A DNA stretch of 64,000 bases from Orobanche coerulescens. Its lineage: Eukaryota; Streptophyta; Magnoliopsida; Lamiales; Orobanchaceae. Of this stretch, positions 11,811-22,977 are shown piece after piece (the stretch's first letter is position 1; the number at the start of each line of letters is the position of its first letter). Below the pieces are notes generated by a model. The model was not told the origin of the DNA. It saw only the letters and a program-made list of their open reading frames with translations, and ran no database searches. The position numbers and the translations under genes are program-made. The stretch covers positions 85,851,644 through 85,915,643 of the forward strand of contig CM065809.1 of assembly GCA_033398695.1 (NCBI GenBank), written 5' to 3'.

Positions 11811-11990
11811 GGGCCGCGGCTCACTTAATCTGTGCCGCGGCCCTTACTGCTCAGCGCCCCACACCTGGGCGCATTTTTTTTCATGGGCCGCGGCTCAGCA
11901 TCCTTGTGCCGCGGCCCCCGGTACAGCGTGCTCGGGCTCTCTGTGTGCCGTGCGTGTGCCGCGACTCGCTTTCCTTGTGCCGCGGCTCAT
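11811..11990. repeat. GCCGCGGC palindrome array in element E LTR
   Basis: At least five copies of GCCGCGGC or a one-base variant occur within 180 bp, most as GGGCCGCGGCTCA or GTGCCGCGGCCC. They lie just upstream of the putative TATA box, in an otherwise AT-rich LTR. Confidence 0.8.
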
Positions 11991-12237
11991 GACCAGAAAT
12001 CGCTATTTTCGCCCGTTTTTCATCGTTTAGGCTTCCGGACTCCAATTTCCTGCAAAACATATAAGAATAGTGCATTAAAAGCTCACTTATGCAGATTTAG
12101 GCTCAAAATGGATATAAAATAATGATAAATAAGCGCATAAAAATACGCCTAACAACGGATATCACACGTTAATTACTGAGGAGTTCGTAAATTTCATCAC
12201 CGTTAGAACTAGTCTGCTGCCCGACAGTGAACTGCCA

Positions 12238-12470
12238 TGCACGCTTAGCATGCGCTAAGCTTTGTGAATTAACATACGCTAATGGGCTTATTTAGCGTAC
12301 GCTACGATTGAATCTTAGCGTGCGTTAAGTCATCAGGCGAGTCAGTCGGCTGATCAGTGAGGTACTGACCGTACATGGTAAGCGTACGCTAGGCTGTGTG
12401 TAATTGCATGCGCTAACGAGTAGCCATAACGTACGCTACATAGGATGCGTAGCGTGCGTTAAGCAATCCA
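12238..12470. repeat. Cluster of TTAGCGTACGCTAA-type palindromes, A 5' LTR
   Basis: About eight variants of TTAGCGTACGCTAA occur in 230 bp (TTAGCATGCGCTAAG, TTAGCGTACGCTACG, TTAGCGTGCGTTAAG and others). The same cluster is at 37030-37260 and, inverted, at 50870-51080. Variants differ mostly by C/T or G/A at CpG positions. Confidence 0.85.
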
Positions 12471-12726
12471 GACAGATTTCTTTTAAGAACTTCCGACCGT
12501 ACTTTGGATTGTTAGATGTTCGTTCAACGTGAGATGAATTCTATGTTATTTCTTTTGTTAAGGTTCGAACTTGCTACGTGATTGATTGAAGGGGAGACCT
12601 TCGAGTGTTTCATTTTCGTGGAAGTATTGTTCTTGTCTTCGAATCGAGGCAAGTACTCTAATTAGAATTGTTTATATGATGACAGTTATGTTGTGATTGT
12701 ATTGTGTATATGTGTTGTGATTATAT

Positions 12727-12872
12727 GTCCACCATGCGTTGATCCGATGGGAATCATCATGGGAATCTATAGCTGTGTGCGCTGGATCGTTGGACAGGTA
12801 GTTCCACCATGTGTTGGTCCGACGGGATCATCATGGGAATCTATAGCTGTGTGCGCTGGATCGTTGGAATGC
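12727..12872. repeat. Tandem duplication of about 74 bp in A-family LTR
   Basis: A block with CCACCATG, ATCATCATGGGAATCTATAG and GCGCTGGATCGTTGGA occurs twice in tandem. The same pair occurs in the A 3' LTR (about 37520-37665) and the minus-strand LTR (about 50455-50595), so it belongs to the family. It yields spurious open frames. Confidence 0.85.
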
Positions 12873-13367
12873 CATCAGTATGTTGAGACTGTTATATTTG
12901 TTGTTGTTATTTCTTGTTGGAGAAACTTGTTATGATATAATTGTTGATTATATCACTGTTGTATGATTATTGTACTTGTACTAGCATCGTTGTGCTAACC
13001 CCTTTGGGGGTGAACATTTGTTTATGTTCAGGATCCAGGAGAGCGGGGAAACAACCACTGGAGTTGCATGACGACGAGGGTGCAGAGTGATGTTCCGGCC
13101 GAGTTTAATTGTCTGTGTCTGGTTATTTTTAATAAGTACTCGAGTACGTCGTCAGTTTATGATGTTTGGATTTTGGGGATGTATTAATAACTTTTCATTT
13201 GGATATTTGTATTCTCGATATTGAACCAGAATTGTTGTATTTTATTTCAGTGATTTCATAAGTTGGTATCTGTTATTGTCTTTTCATTTCTTCAGCCTTG
13301 TAAATTCTTATGTAAAGTATTTACGGTGCTGTAATATTCCTGAATATATCGGGGGTGTTACAGAATA

Positions 13368-13379
13368 TGGTATCGGAGC
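13368..13379 (+). promoter_or_regulatory. Element A primer-binding site
   Basis: TGGTATCGGAGC lies five bases after the 5' LTR. It matches the initiator-tRNA-Met primer site TGGTATCAGAGC with one change. Non-autonomous element B carries the same variant at 22962-22973 on the minus strand. Confidence 0.88.
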
Positions 13380-13597
13380 TAAGATTATGGATATCTTGGC
13401 CATTGGGTTAAAATAGGGGTCATATACGTCTTTTGAGGTAACCGGTCGTGAATGACATCACTGTACTACCCACGTCCTCATGCGAACGGTGGTTGTAAGT
13501 TCCTAAACTCTATCTCGTTCTTTACATGTTGTATTTATTTATACTTGAATATTAGAACGATCTTGTTTCCTGCATATTGAGTATTTATGCTTACAGT

Positions 13598-14860
13598 ATG
13601 TTGAGAGGCGGACGTGGATGTGGTCGCAGTCATGGACGCGGACGAAAGAATGCCGAAAGAGAAGCTTCACCTTCTAATCAGGCCAGTCATAGCTCAGGCG
13701 AGCCACAAAGATCTATCAATAATGAACCGGAACCTACTGTACCAGAAATCCTTCGTCAAGTGGTGAACCAGATGACTCAGTTTGCCCAAGTCGTGGACCG
13801 AATGCAGGTGGCGGTGGGATTACAGCAGGGAGAGAGACAGCAAGGGATCCCAGACATGGGAAATCGAGGTGACCGATGGCTGCAAGAGGTGGCAAAGATG
13901 CAACCACCCAAATTCGACGGCTTTTCTGAGACTCCCACATGGGATCATTGGTTGAAAGAATTGGAGAAATTTTTTGTTGGAATTAATTACCCAGACGACA
14001 GGAGAGCTTCTATTGCTCAGTACTTTCTGATAGGTGAAGCATCCGAGTGGTGGGAAGCTATCCGACCTGCAGATCATGATGCTGATTGGACATAATTTAA
14101 ATTGATGATGGAAGCTCAGTACTGCCCTCGTCCTGTGAGGGAAGCCAAAGTTCGAGAGTTTTTCTCCGCTCAGCCGTCAGACGAACCTGTATCCCAGACA
14201 ATTAAGACATTTAACCAGCAGCTGGAATTTGTTCGACATCTGGTCAGAACAGATGCAGAAATGATGATCCATTTTGATATGAGGATGAAACCAGAAATCC
14301 AGAGGTACATGCCCGGTTTTGAATGTACCACTCTCCGTCAATACCAGGATAAGGCATTGGCGTACGAAATCAAGGAAGCAGCAATGGAGAAGTTTACGGA
14401 GTCCAAAAAGCATAAAGTCTCTGGTACTTTTACAGAGCACTAGAGCAGCGGGCCCCGCAAAGCCCAGTCATCTTTTCATTCTTTCAAGAAACCTCCGCAC
14501 CCATCTAAGAGCGGAAAGAATTTCGGAACAATGTCAGCCACGACGGATACAGCTAGGAGGTGCTTTAACTGTGGTTGCCCAGGTCACCTTTGGCATGATT
14601 GTTTGCGCACTCCAGTTACATGTTTTGATTGCGGACAGGAAGGGCACCGTGCGACGTTTTGCAAGGATGCCACCAAGTTCAATGGAACCCGTAAATTGCA
14701 GCCAGTTCAGAAGGAAGCTAGTATCCAACAGACGCAGCAAAGTGTTCAGATGCCTCAGAATTTTGGCCGCGGACGAGGCAGAGGACAATGGGACCAAAAG
14801 GGGACATCGAGTTCCGGATCTGTTCCCCCACGTCTGTACGAGATGAGGAGGACAAACGAT
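13598..14860 (+). pseudogene. Element A gag: capsid and two zinc knuckles
   Basis: The start is MLRGGRGCGRSHGRGRKN at 13598 (an in-frame ATG at 13577 is also possible). The capsid region shows PKFDGFSETPTWDHWLKELEK and GEASEWWEA. In-frame stops occur at 14093-14095 (TAA) and 14441-14443 (TAG), with the same frame continuing after each. Two CCHC knuckles follow: [14 protein letters not shown] and [14 protein letters not shown]. The protein packages element RNA in particles. Gag and pol share one frame, as usual for plant chromodomain gypsy elements. Confidence 0.9.
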
Positions 14861-17062
14861 CAGGATGCTGCTGTCGCATCAGGTACCGTTCAGATCCTTT
14901 CCCAGCCAGTTAGCGTTTTATTCGATACAGGAGCTACGCATTCATTTATATCCTCATCTTGTGTAAATCGTTTGAATATTTCTGGTTTTCATTACTTTGA
15001 ACCTTATGTTGTTGGTTTACCGAGTGGAAAGAGGATTGTTGGGAACTTAGAAACTAGAGATTTCCCTGTATCATTTGGAGGTAGAGAGTGGCTCTCAAAT
15101 CTGATTGTGAAAGAAATGCAAGGAGACGACCTGATACTCGGAGACGATTGGTTTAATCGATATGAAGCTATTGTAAACTACCGAAGGAGAAATATCTCAC
15201 TAATCGCTGACGATGGCTCCGAAATACTATTTGAAGGATGGAAACCAGGAAGCTCAGGAAAGTTGATCAAGGCGATGAAATATATCAAATTGTTGAAACA
15301 AGGCTGTACCGGATACTGGTGTTATGCAATGAAGAAAAAAGACGAAATTGTGGAACTTTCATCCGTTCCTGTTGTGAACGAGTTTCCGGATGTATTTCCT
15401 GACGAGTTACCTGGACTACCTCCACGACGGGATGTAGAATTCACCATTGAGCTGGAACCTGGAGCTACACCAATTTCTAAGGCGCCGTATCGTATGGCAC
15501 CTACTGAGATGTACGAACTGAAAAAGCAGCTGGAGGAGTTACTGGACAAAGGCTATATCCAGCCAAGCGTTTCACCCTGGGGAGCGCCAGTTCTTTTTGT
15601 CCGGAAGAAGGATGGATCGCTTCGATTGTGTATTGACTATCGAGAGCTAAACAAGATGACGATTAAGAACAAGTATCCGTTGCCACAGATTGATGATTTG
15701 TTTGATCAGTTGCAAGGAGCAACAATATTTTCTAAAATCGATTTGAGATCAGGATACCATCAGCTGAGGATTAAGGAATCTGATATTCCGAAATCAGCAT
15801 GCCGAACTCGCTACGGACACTATGAATTTGTAGTGATGCCGCTTCGTCTCACTAACGCACCTGATGTATTCATGCAATTGATAAACCTAGTATTCATCGA
15901 ATATTTGGATAAATTTGTCGTTGTGTTCATTGATGACATTCTGGTGTATTCTAAGAGCCCGGAAGCGCATGCACAGCATTTGCGGATTGTATTAGAACTT
16001 TTGAGAAGCGAGTAACTATACGCCAAACTCTCTAAGTGTGAATTCTGGCTAAAGGAAGTAATGTTCCTCGGTCATGTGGTATCAGCAGAAGGAGTCCGAG
16101 TAGATCCTCATAAGATTGAAGCGGTTATGGATTGGAAGCCTCCAAAGAAAGTGAAAGAAGTCCGAAGTTTCTTAGGACTTGCTGGGTATTATCGTCGGTT
16201 CGTGGAAGTGTTTTCCAAAATTTCCCGCCCACTTACTCGACTACTGCAGAAAACACAAAAGTTTGAGTGGAACGAGTTGTGCTAGAATAGCTTTGATGAA
16301 TTGAAGAAGAGATTGACGACGGCACCGATTTTATCACTCCCACAGGGAACTGGAGGATATATAGTTTACAGTGATGCTTCAAACGAAGGACTCAGATGTG
16401 TATTGATGCAGAATGAAAAGGTGATCGCTTATGCGTCACACCAGCTGAAACCTTATGAAGTGAATTACCCAACGCATGATTTGGAGCTAGCAGCAGTAGT
16501 TTTTGCTTTGAAAATCTGGAGACATTATCTGTACGGGACTCACTGTCAGATCTTTATGGATCACAAGAGTCTCAAATACATTTTTAGTCATAAAGAGTTG
16601 AACATGCGGCAAAGAAGATGGTTAGAGCTGATTAAGGACTACGACTTGGAAATTTTGTATCATCCAGGCAAAGCGAATGTAGTGGCCGATGCACTCAGCC
16701 ACAAGCCTGTTTCTATCCGAATGCTGGAGAGTCTGACCTCCCTGCTCAGCATTCAACGAGATATGATTCGAGAAGGAATTGAATTATGGTTACAGAGAGT
16801 CCAAGGACAACTGTGCGTAATAGAAATAACTTCATCGTTAACCGAGGAAATCAAATCTAAGCAGGCAGATGATCCTCTGATGATTCGGTTACGTGATGAA
16901 GTGATCAAGGGGAAGGCCCCCGAATTCGTAACTCATGATGATGGAGTTTTGAGATTTCAGAACCGACTTTGCGTTACCGATGTCGATGTTCTGAAACAAA
17001 CAATTATGAAGGAAGCTCACAACTCATCCACCCAGGCACCAGTAAGATGTACAAAGATTTGA
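14861..17062 (+). pseudogene. Element A pol: protease, reverse transcriptase, RNase H
   Basis: The aspartic protease motif [13 protein letters not shown] lies near 14920. RT begins near 15440, with [32 protein letters not shown] [13 protein letters not shown] and the catalytic [10 protein letters not shown] near 15928. In-frame TAA (16013-16015, where EQLYAK is expected) and TAG (16283-16285) interrupt RT and its connection. RNase H follows from 16301 with YSDASNEG and [19 protein letters not shown], then the [20 protein letters not shown] tail. A frameshift near 17020 breaks the link to integrase. Each stop is explicable as Gln to stop. Confidence 0.92.
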
Positions 17063-17409
17063 AGCAGAATTTCTGGTGGGGCAACATGAAGAAAGATGTA
17101 GCGGACTATGTTTCGAAATGCTTGACTTGTTAGCAAGTTAAGATCGAGCATCAACGACCTTCCGGAATGTTGAAGCCGCTTCCGATTCCTGAATGGAAGT
17201 GGGAGGACATATCGATGGACTTTATCACTAGTATGCTGAGAACCAAGACAGGAATGAACATGATTTGGGTGATAGTTGATCGTTTAACCAAATCAACTCA
17301 TTTTCTAGGCATTAAGGACACGTGGAGACCAGAGAGGTTGGCACGAGTATTTATTTCAGAGATAGTTCAACTGCATGGCACGCCGAAGACCATTATTTCT
17401 AATCGAGAC
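17063..17409 (+). pseudogene. Element A integrase, N-terminal part
   Basis: In a shifted frame, this holds [18 protein letters not shown] and the zinc-binding end KCLTC, with a TAG at about 17131 where Gln is usual. The catalytic core begins near 17200 (WEDISMDFITSM, WVIVDRLTKSTHF) and reaches IISNRD at 17409. There element B is inserted. The reading resumes after B at 25901. The DDE core is thus split by 8.5 kb. Confidence 0.9.
17405..17409 (+). repeat. Target-site duplication of element B, left copy (GAGAC)
   Basis: GAGAC precedes the TGTAACACCCC end of element B. The identical GAGAC follows its other end at 25896-25900, and removing one copy restores the integrase reading across the junction. 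Confidence 0.95.
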
Positions 17410-18344
17410 TGTAACACCCCCAGATCAAACCAGGAATATTACACGCCGCAGACCCTCTCCGTGAGGATCCACCAGGCTAGACATCAAAACAACACATTAC
17501 ATTACATACCGATGAACCAAAATAACGAACTAATAGACCGATTTGGTCTTTCGTCACTGACTTACAAATCAAAATACATAAACTCATCCAGACTCATACC
17601 CACGCAAGGGTGAAATACTTGCAAAAACGAACAATAAGACAACGGAAAAGACAATACAATGGACTCCGACTAACTGAACCCAAAACTGGCCTTCGTGTGA
17701 TTAGTATCATTCGTCTTTCATCATCCCTCGTACCGATCCTATATCTTGCTCCCGAAAACCTGCATGTACCTGGACACAATACAGATATCCACCCCCCGAT
17801 TACTCGGGGGTTAGCAAAACTCCACTATTTCGCTAGTGCAAGTATAAAGTGCAAAAACGAGCCATACACAACACATTCCGAGAATACAACGAAAGACTTC
17901 CCGAGATATTTTTAGTTAAAAATAGTTCAAGTTTTGAAAGTAGAAACGAAACAAGTAAAACATTTTGAAAACACTTTCTAATCTCGGGAGTTTTAAAAAC
18001 ATTAGAAATTGACAAGCTCTTAATTCCTCGAAAGCCATTTAGGGTCACAGCCCCAAAGTTCATTTTCCACAAAACAACCTATACAGAACCGTTGGGATCT
18101 CAACCTGAAACCTCATCAACCACAATACATGAAACAATATCCATTTTCGTTTTCCAACAACAAAACTCACAGTCAAGGAGTTAAACACTTAAGACACATA
18201 TCCTAGTGCCATTCTAGCCAAGTACCAAGATTCAATACATAATGTACATCAACATCGAGAACCAAAACGTTATGATATTCCGAACATATCACAATAGTCA
18301 TCAAAGCAGTTTATCAAATCATCACGATATCACCGAATCACAAC

Positions 18345-18570
18345 TGGTATCCTGTGGCCGTACCCCTTAGTATCGACCCCCATACATCCCGTCGAACACT
18401 CCGGGTGGGACACCACTTCCGTGGCCGTACCCCTAGTATCGACCCCCAGACATCCCGTCGAATGCTCCGGGTGGAAGTTCAACCACACACGCACCCAAGT
18501 CCACTTCCGCGGCCGTACCCATTAGTATCGACCCCCAGACATCCCGTCGAACGCTCCGGGTGGAAGGAAC
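18345..18570. repeat. Three-copy repeat in B left LTR
   Basis: A block of about 55 bp with GGCCGTACCC, AGTATCGACCCCCA and ACATCCCGTCGAA followed by CTCCGGGTGG occurs three times. The right LTR has two copies at about 23930-24045. Confidence 0.88.
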
Positions 18571-19747
18571 ACAACTCACGCACCCAAAAACCACGATTTA
18601 ACATAGTTGCAAACCACAAGCCTCGATAGTCAATCACAGTATATATATAATCAAGGCACTTGCTAGAAATGGCCAATTATCCGACGCATAGCTACGATCG
18701 TCCTAGCTACAACCTAACAATCATAAGGACATCCCTACACATCAACGGTATAACAGGTGGTCAACCAATACGACTAAGCCAACTCATAACACACACATTA
18801 ACCAACACAACCAGGTGATCACCAAAATATTATAACACATTTCTAAATGTACTATCTACCCAGCACTACGTCTTATTGACATATCTTTAAGACAAGCAAC
18901 AAGCCGATTTCTAATTTAACATAATATCTACAACGACCCATATAATGAGAAATCACAATATAAACAACCATCACAATTTCATCCATAACCACGTGACTCC
19001 ACACACGCATATCTTAACAAAAGAATTACACTTTACATTTATCGATCCTTTTGAAAAATGGTTATAAATATTTATTTAGCACATATCGACGATTAACAAT
19101 CATTATATCCACAAAACACGTAATGCATGGACAAGATACTTGCCTCGATAATCGAAACTGGACACTCCTACGAACACGGCTCAGTCGGGACACCTCGAAC
19201 ACCTATAATTCTCCGGCGAAGACAATGAATACACTCACGATCGAAAAGCTTGAAGAAAGCGACGAACGGAAGGGTTCCGACTAGAATTCTTTGCGAGAAA
19301 TCTGACCCTAACATCATACCATCAATAAATTAACGAACGAACGAGGAAGAATAATCGAAGAACGCCCGAATCCCCTTTGTGACAATTTATCGGACACCTT
19401 CAAGGCGTCGATAAGAAACTCAATAAAACGACGAATCCTCGGCGATTCAACCGTGGAACAGCAAGGAATTCGACATAATATTGTTTAACAATCATAAATA
19501 CATCACTATTCTGAGTTAAAACGGATTAAACGGACAAATCGAACAAAATCCCCAAAACTAGATTTCTAGAAAATCTGACCTGATTCGCTCGATCAAAGGA
19601 TGTTATAGGACGGATTATTGATGATATGAACCTCAAAACTTCATGGATTCATTGTATAACAACATGCCTCCATGATTGAGCAAGCTCCAGCCGCGGAAGG
19701 GAAGAAAACGAGTGATAAAATGGGTGAAAAACCCGTCTGTTTTGCCA

Positions 19748-19755
19748 TATTTATA
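19748..19755 (-). promoter_or_regulatory. Putative TATA box of element B left LTR
   Basis: The minus strand reads TATAAATAT just downstream of the GC-rich patch. The same site is at 25219-25227 in the right LTR, which is the 5' LTR and so the one driving expression. Confidence 0.5.
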
Positions 19756-20412
19756 CTGCTGCCGGACACGGCGCAGCAAACGGCCCACACCAGCGCCGGG
19801 TGTCTCGGCCATGTCTCGGCTGCCGGTCCCGCCGACCGGCGCAGACACGCCGCCGCGCGCCATGCTGTGGCCGTTTCGCCCAGATCAGGCCATCAGCCTC
19901 CGGGCACAAAATGACGAATTACAACGACGATCCAAACGACCCCGAAACCCGAACCTGAATACGAACCGAAGATACGGTTACGAAGTACTCGCAAAGACGA
20001 ATCTAAGAGATAATAGAACACATGATTCCGACCACCCGAAGTGTCGGAATTCGACAACGGAAGTAATTACCCCAAACTTTGGGAAATTACGAAAATGGCC
20101 CAAGACGTCCGAAAATCACGATACGTGATCGAATAACCAAACCGAAGTTCACAACACGTCTAACAAAGTTAAACGGACTTACGGGAAACTCGAAATAGTA
20201 ATTTCGAATGAGATTCACGAGAATCGAACTCGAGTGCGGAAAAGTCGTTAAAAAACACGGAACTCAATAAAACAATATAGAAGCGAACTCGGATGACAAA
20301 AAGTGCAGAATTAATCATTCTCTGAATTATGAAACGGTCCCAAGCGAGTCGTCGAAACGGACTCTCGCCGAAAAAAAGAAAATTACCGAAAATCGAAATT
20401 ACGGATATTACA

Positions 20413-20426
20413 TTCTACCCTCCTTA
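20413..20426 (-). promoter_or_regulatory. Element B polypurine tract
   Basis: The minus strand reads TAAGGAGGGTAGAA directly before the 3' LTR. The preceding sequence (GTTTCGGGACGAAACT) matches the end of the element A coding region. Confidence 0.8.
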
Positions 20427-22961
20427 AAAGAAGTTTCGTCCCGAAACTTAAATCAAGTAGGGAGAAGCAATATCCCGCCAGGTAAACTCAACGAGATACA
20501 CAAGAACCGAAAAAATTGCGCCCAACGGCGAAACATTACAAGCAACGCAAAAGGTATACGGTGTGAAAACACGCTCCACGACGACCAACACAACGCCACC
20601 GGTAGAGACATAATAAAACCAACATGTGACAAGTGTCATCAAACAGATATTACAATCAAGTCGATTATCCGAACATTCACAAAACACAACAAACGAAAAT
20701 CAATACGATTGACCAACCCAACGGTACATCGATCAAAACGCGAGCCAATCACTGAACAAATACGGAATTCCACCACCCAAGGGTTGGAAGATCGAAAACG
20801 AGACTAATTTCCCGAATTTAAGGGAATTACGAAGGATTCTGATTGTTCAACAATCATGAAACGAGATCAACAAAAACCGAACAATCAACGATCGAACCAC
20901 AACGATCGAGACAACAAAAGTCGAACAATCATGTTCGAATCACGAAGAATAATAAAATTCAAACAACAACTCCAAGGTTCACATCTCGACTCGAGACAAT
21001 ATATGATCCGGTGAAAAAAACAAGATGTGCATTCACATAAGATCCACAGGAAAGGAAATAGCAATTGAAAAGTCACAACGACAAACGAGTTATTCCGAAA
21101 TAATACCACACTCGTTCGATCAACAAAAGCAAGGGGCAGGACATGCTCAGAAAATGTCAACGAACATAAATGAGTCGATAGAGTCGAAAATATAGAAGTT
21201 CAAAATCCGATCCACTTCGAATAAAAGAATTAGTAGAACCAAAAGATGTTACTTTCGAACAAGGTTCACAAGAATCGAACTGAACTCGGAAAAGTCACAG
21301 CGATAACCAGATCGAATCAAAACAATGTCACAGCTCGTTCGAACGATGAAACCGAAAGACAGAACAAGTTCAGAAAGTATCAACGAACACGAGCGAGTCG
21401 ATAGAATTGAGAAAGAGAAAATGCTGAAGCCAAAAATAATACGAGTATTATATTCGACCTCTTCTAAAAGAAGTATCGTCCACGAAACTCACAACAACGA
21501 AATCAAGGTGACAATACAACAAGCAACCGATAGAAACATCCTTCAAAGGCCTCTCAAAGCCGATCCTGATATCTGTGCTGAAGCGCGAACTCCGAAAGTC
21601 TCGGTAGCCAATTCTCAAAACTGAATTCGGTGTCCCTCGAGTCCTCACTTGAAACGCGTTACTGACGGGAAGGACAATTTACACGTGCATACCCCGGCAC
21701 ATCGCGGCTGAAACACCTCGGCTCGGCATACCGAAAATACAAATGCTAGATATAATGGGACATAACGTCGCAAAACAAAATAGCGGAGATGCCAACTCAG
21801 CACAACATATCAACTCATACAAAAATCACGACAACAACGGCAACGTTCGAAGATTACAACGGCCCGGACGATACCCAGCATATAATTACTAAACATCACG
21901 AAACAAGCACGTATGTACACAATCATACACACCTTCTCCGACCACAAGCAGGAAATGATGGGTTTTAAAAACGAAAACCACCTTTTGAAAATAATTTAGA
22001 AAAACACCGGTTGATCTTGAGTATCACCTTTCAAAAAAAGTACAAACGTGAAACATCGTTATCGAGACTTTGGAGAACCATTTCGCATTTGATAAAAATG
22101 AGGACACTATCTCTTAGTGAAAAACTTTCAGAATGTTCGACCCCCGGGTCTAAGTAAAAGTGTTTCTAAATAATTGAAAATATCTCAAAGTATTTTTGGT
22201 CCTCAATTGGAAATTTTTTTGAAATATATTGTGGCACTAGAAAGCACCTTGAAAACACTGCAAGAAAATAATTTGTTTTAAAAGTACGTCTCGAAATCTA
22301 ATTTTCTAAGATACTCAAGGTTTTCAAAAATCCAATAGGCCAGAATGCCCAAAACACACGCATACCGACGTACACTAAAACACCTCCTAGTACACGCATC
22401 AAAACGTTTAAAGTCAAGACAATACATGTCTTTTAACGGAAAATAAACGGTAAAATACCACAGTCGAAGACCGCCTAGGATTCAGGACAAAACCACTGAC
22501 CCCATTCAAGGCCTCTAAGGACCCTCCCGCACTGGCTAGTGAACAAGTCGAATGCGTATAAGCACAAAGCTTCCACAAGAGAACTTGTAAAACGAGCAAA
22601 TCGATTCGAAAATCATAAGCAACGGACAAAAACAACAGTAAAAAGACATTAGCAGCGACGACACTCCTCGTATAAACCAAATACGAGAGTCAACTAAATA
22701 CATATCGTGAAATCAAAATCAACAGAAGGATTCCATCACTAAACAAATAATCATAAAAATAGCTCGTGTCACACGAGGCACAACACAAGGAAGGGAGACT
22801 TACATCCACAGGTCGCACGAAGACGATGATCGCCCCACGATACTAATCACGACCAACAAACTCAGACGACGCGTCGCGACACGACTCAGTCAGATAAAAT
22901 CCGACGAGACAAAACTCAACAGACCCTACTTGACCCGACAACCTAGGTTTCCACAACCAAA
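20427..22961 (-). other. Element B interior, non-coding
   Basis: About 2.5 kb of AT-rich DNA without a recognisable protein domain on either strand. Short open frames (20885-21160, 21325-21624, 22414-22680) lack family resemblance. The segment next to the polypurine tract resembles that of element D. Confidence 0.75.
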
Positions 22962-22973
22962 GCTCCGATACCA
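22962..22973 (-). promoter_or_regulatory. Element B primer-binding site
   Basis: The minus strand reads TGGTATCGGAGC, identical to the site of element A, four bases from the right (5') LTR. Confidence 0.88.
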
Positions 22974-22977
22974 TAAA

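Larger units (their letters stand above)
9020..12154 (-). mobile_element. Element E: minus-strand LTR element, 5' LTR and leader region
   Basis: From right to left this reads LTR (10873-12154), primer-binding site (10849-10866), then internal sequence to the copia-1 boundary at 9020. The primer site is Athila/Tat-like (tRNA-Asp). No gag-pol is visible in the window; the rest of E lies left of copia-1, which probably inserted into it. E itself sits in the 5' LTR of element A. The base after its right end matches the A-LTR copy at 36958 (ACGGA against ATGGA). The stretch 9020-9947 is AT-rich and holds no convincing gene. Confidence 0.65.
10873..12154 (-). mobile_element. Element E 5' LTR
   Basis: This LTR of about 1.28 kb begins, on the minus strand, TGTTAGGCGTATTTTTATG and ends CACAACA next to the primer site. 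It contains a TATA-like site and an array of GCCGCGGC palindromes upstream of it. Open frames at 11716-12122 read through the GC-rich array and are not genes. Confidence 0.75.
12155..13362 (+). mobile_element. Element A 5' LTR, 3' portion
   Basis: It matches 36958-38155 base for base with scattered differences and ends GGGGGTGTTACA, followed five bases on by the primer site. The 5' part of this LTR lies beyond element E and outside the window. It contains the palindrome cluster at 12238-12470 and a duplicated 74-bp block. Confidence 0.9.
17410..20412 (-). mobile_element. Element B 3' LTR (left copy)
   Basis: It starts TGTAACACCCCC and ends GGATATTACA on the plus strand. It has three copies of a repeated block at 18345-18570 and a GC-rich patch at 19765-19870 beside a TATA-like site. 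Open frames such as 17610-17915 and 19676-20128 recur in the other LTR and match no protein I know. Confidence 0.9.

Noticed and set aside
11716..12122. Overlapping open frames in the element E LTR
   Set aside because: They follow a GC-rich palindromic stretch on the non-element strand and lack family resemblance.
13820..14440. Antisense frames opposite A gag
   Set aside because: They are mirror frames of the real gag without recognisable features.
14093..14443. Stop-codon readthrough signals in A gag
   Set aside because: Several stops and a frameshift occur along the polyprotein, so decay is simpler than programmed readthrough.
17433..17915. Open frames repeated at 17433-17915 and 22930-23483
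   Set aside because: They recur because both are LTRs of element B; frame is not conserved by selection and no domain is seen.
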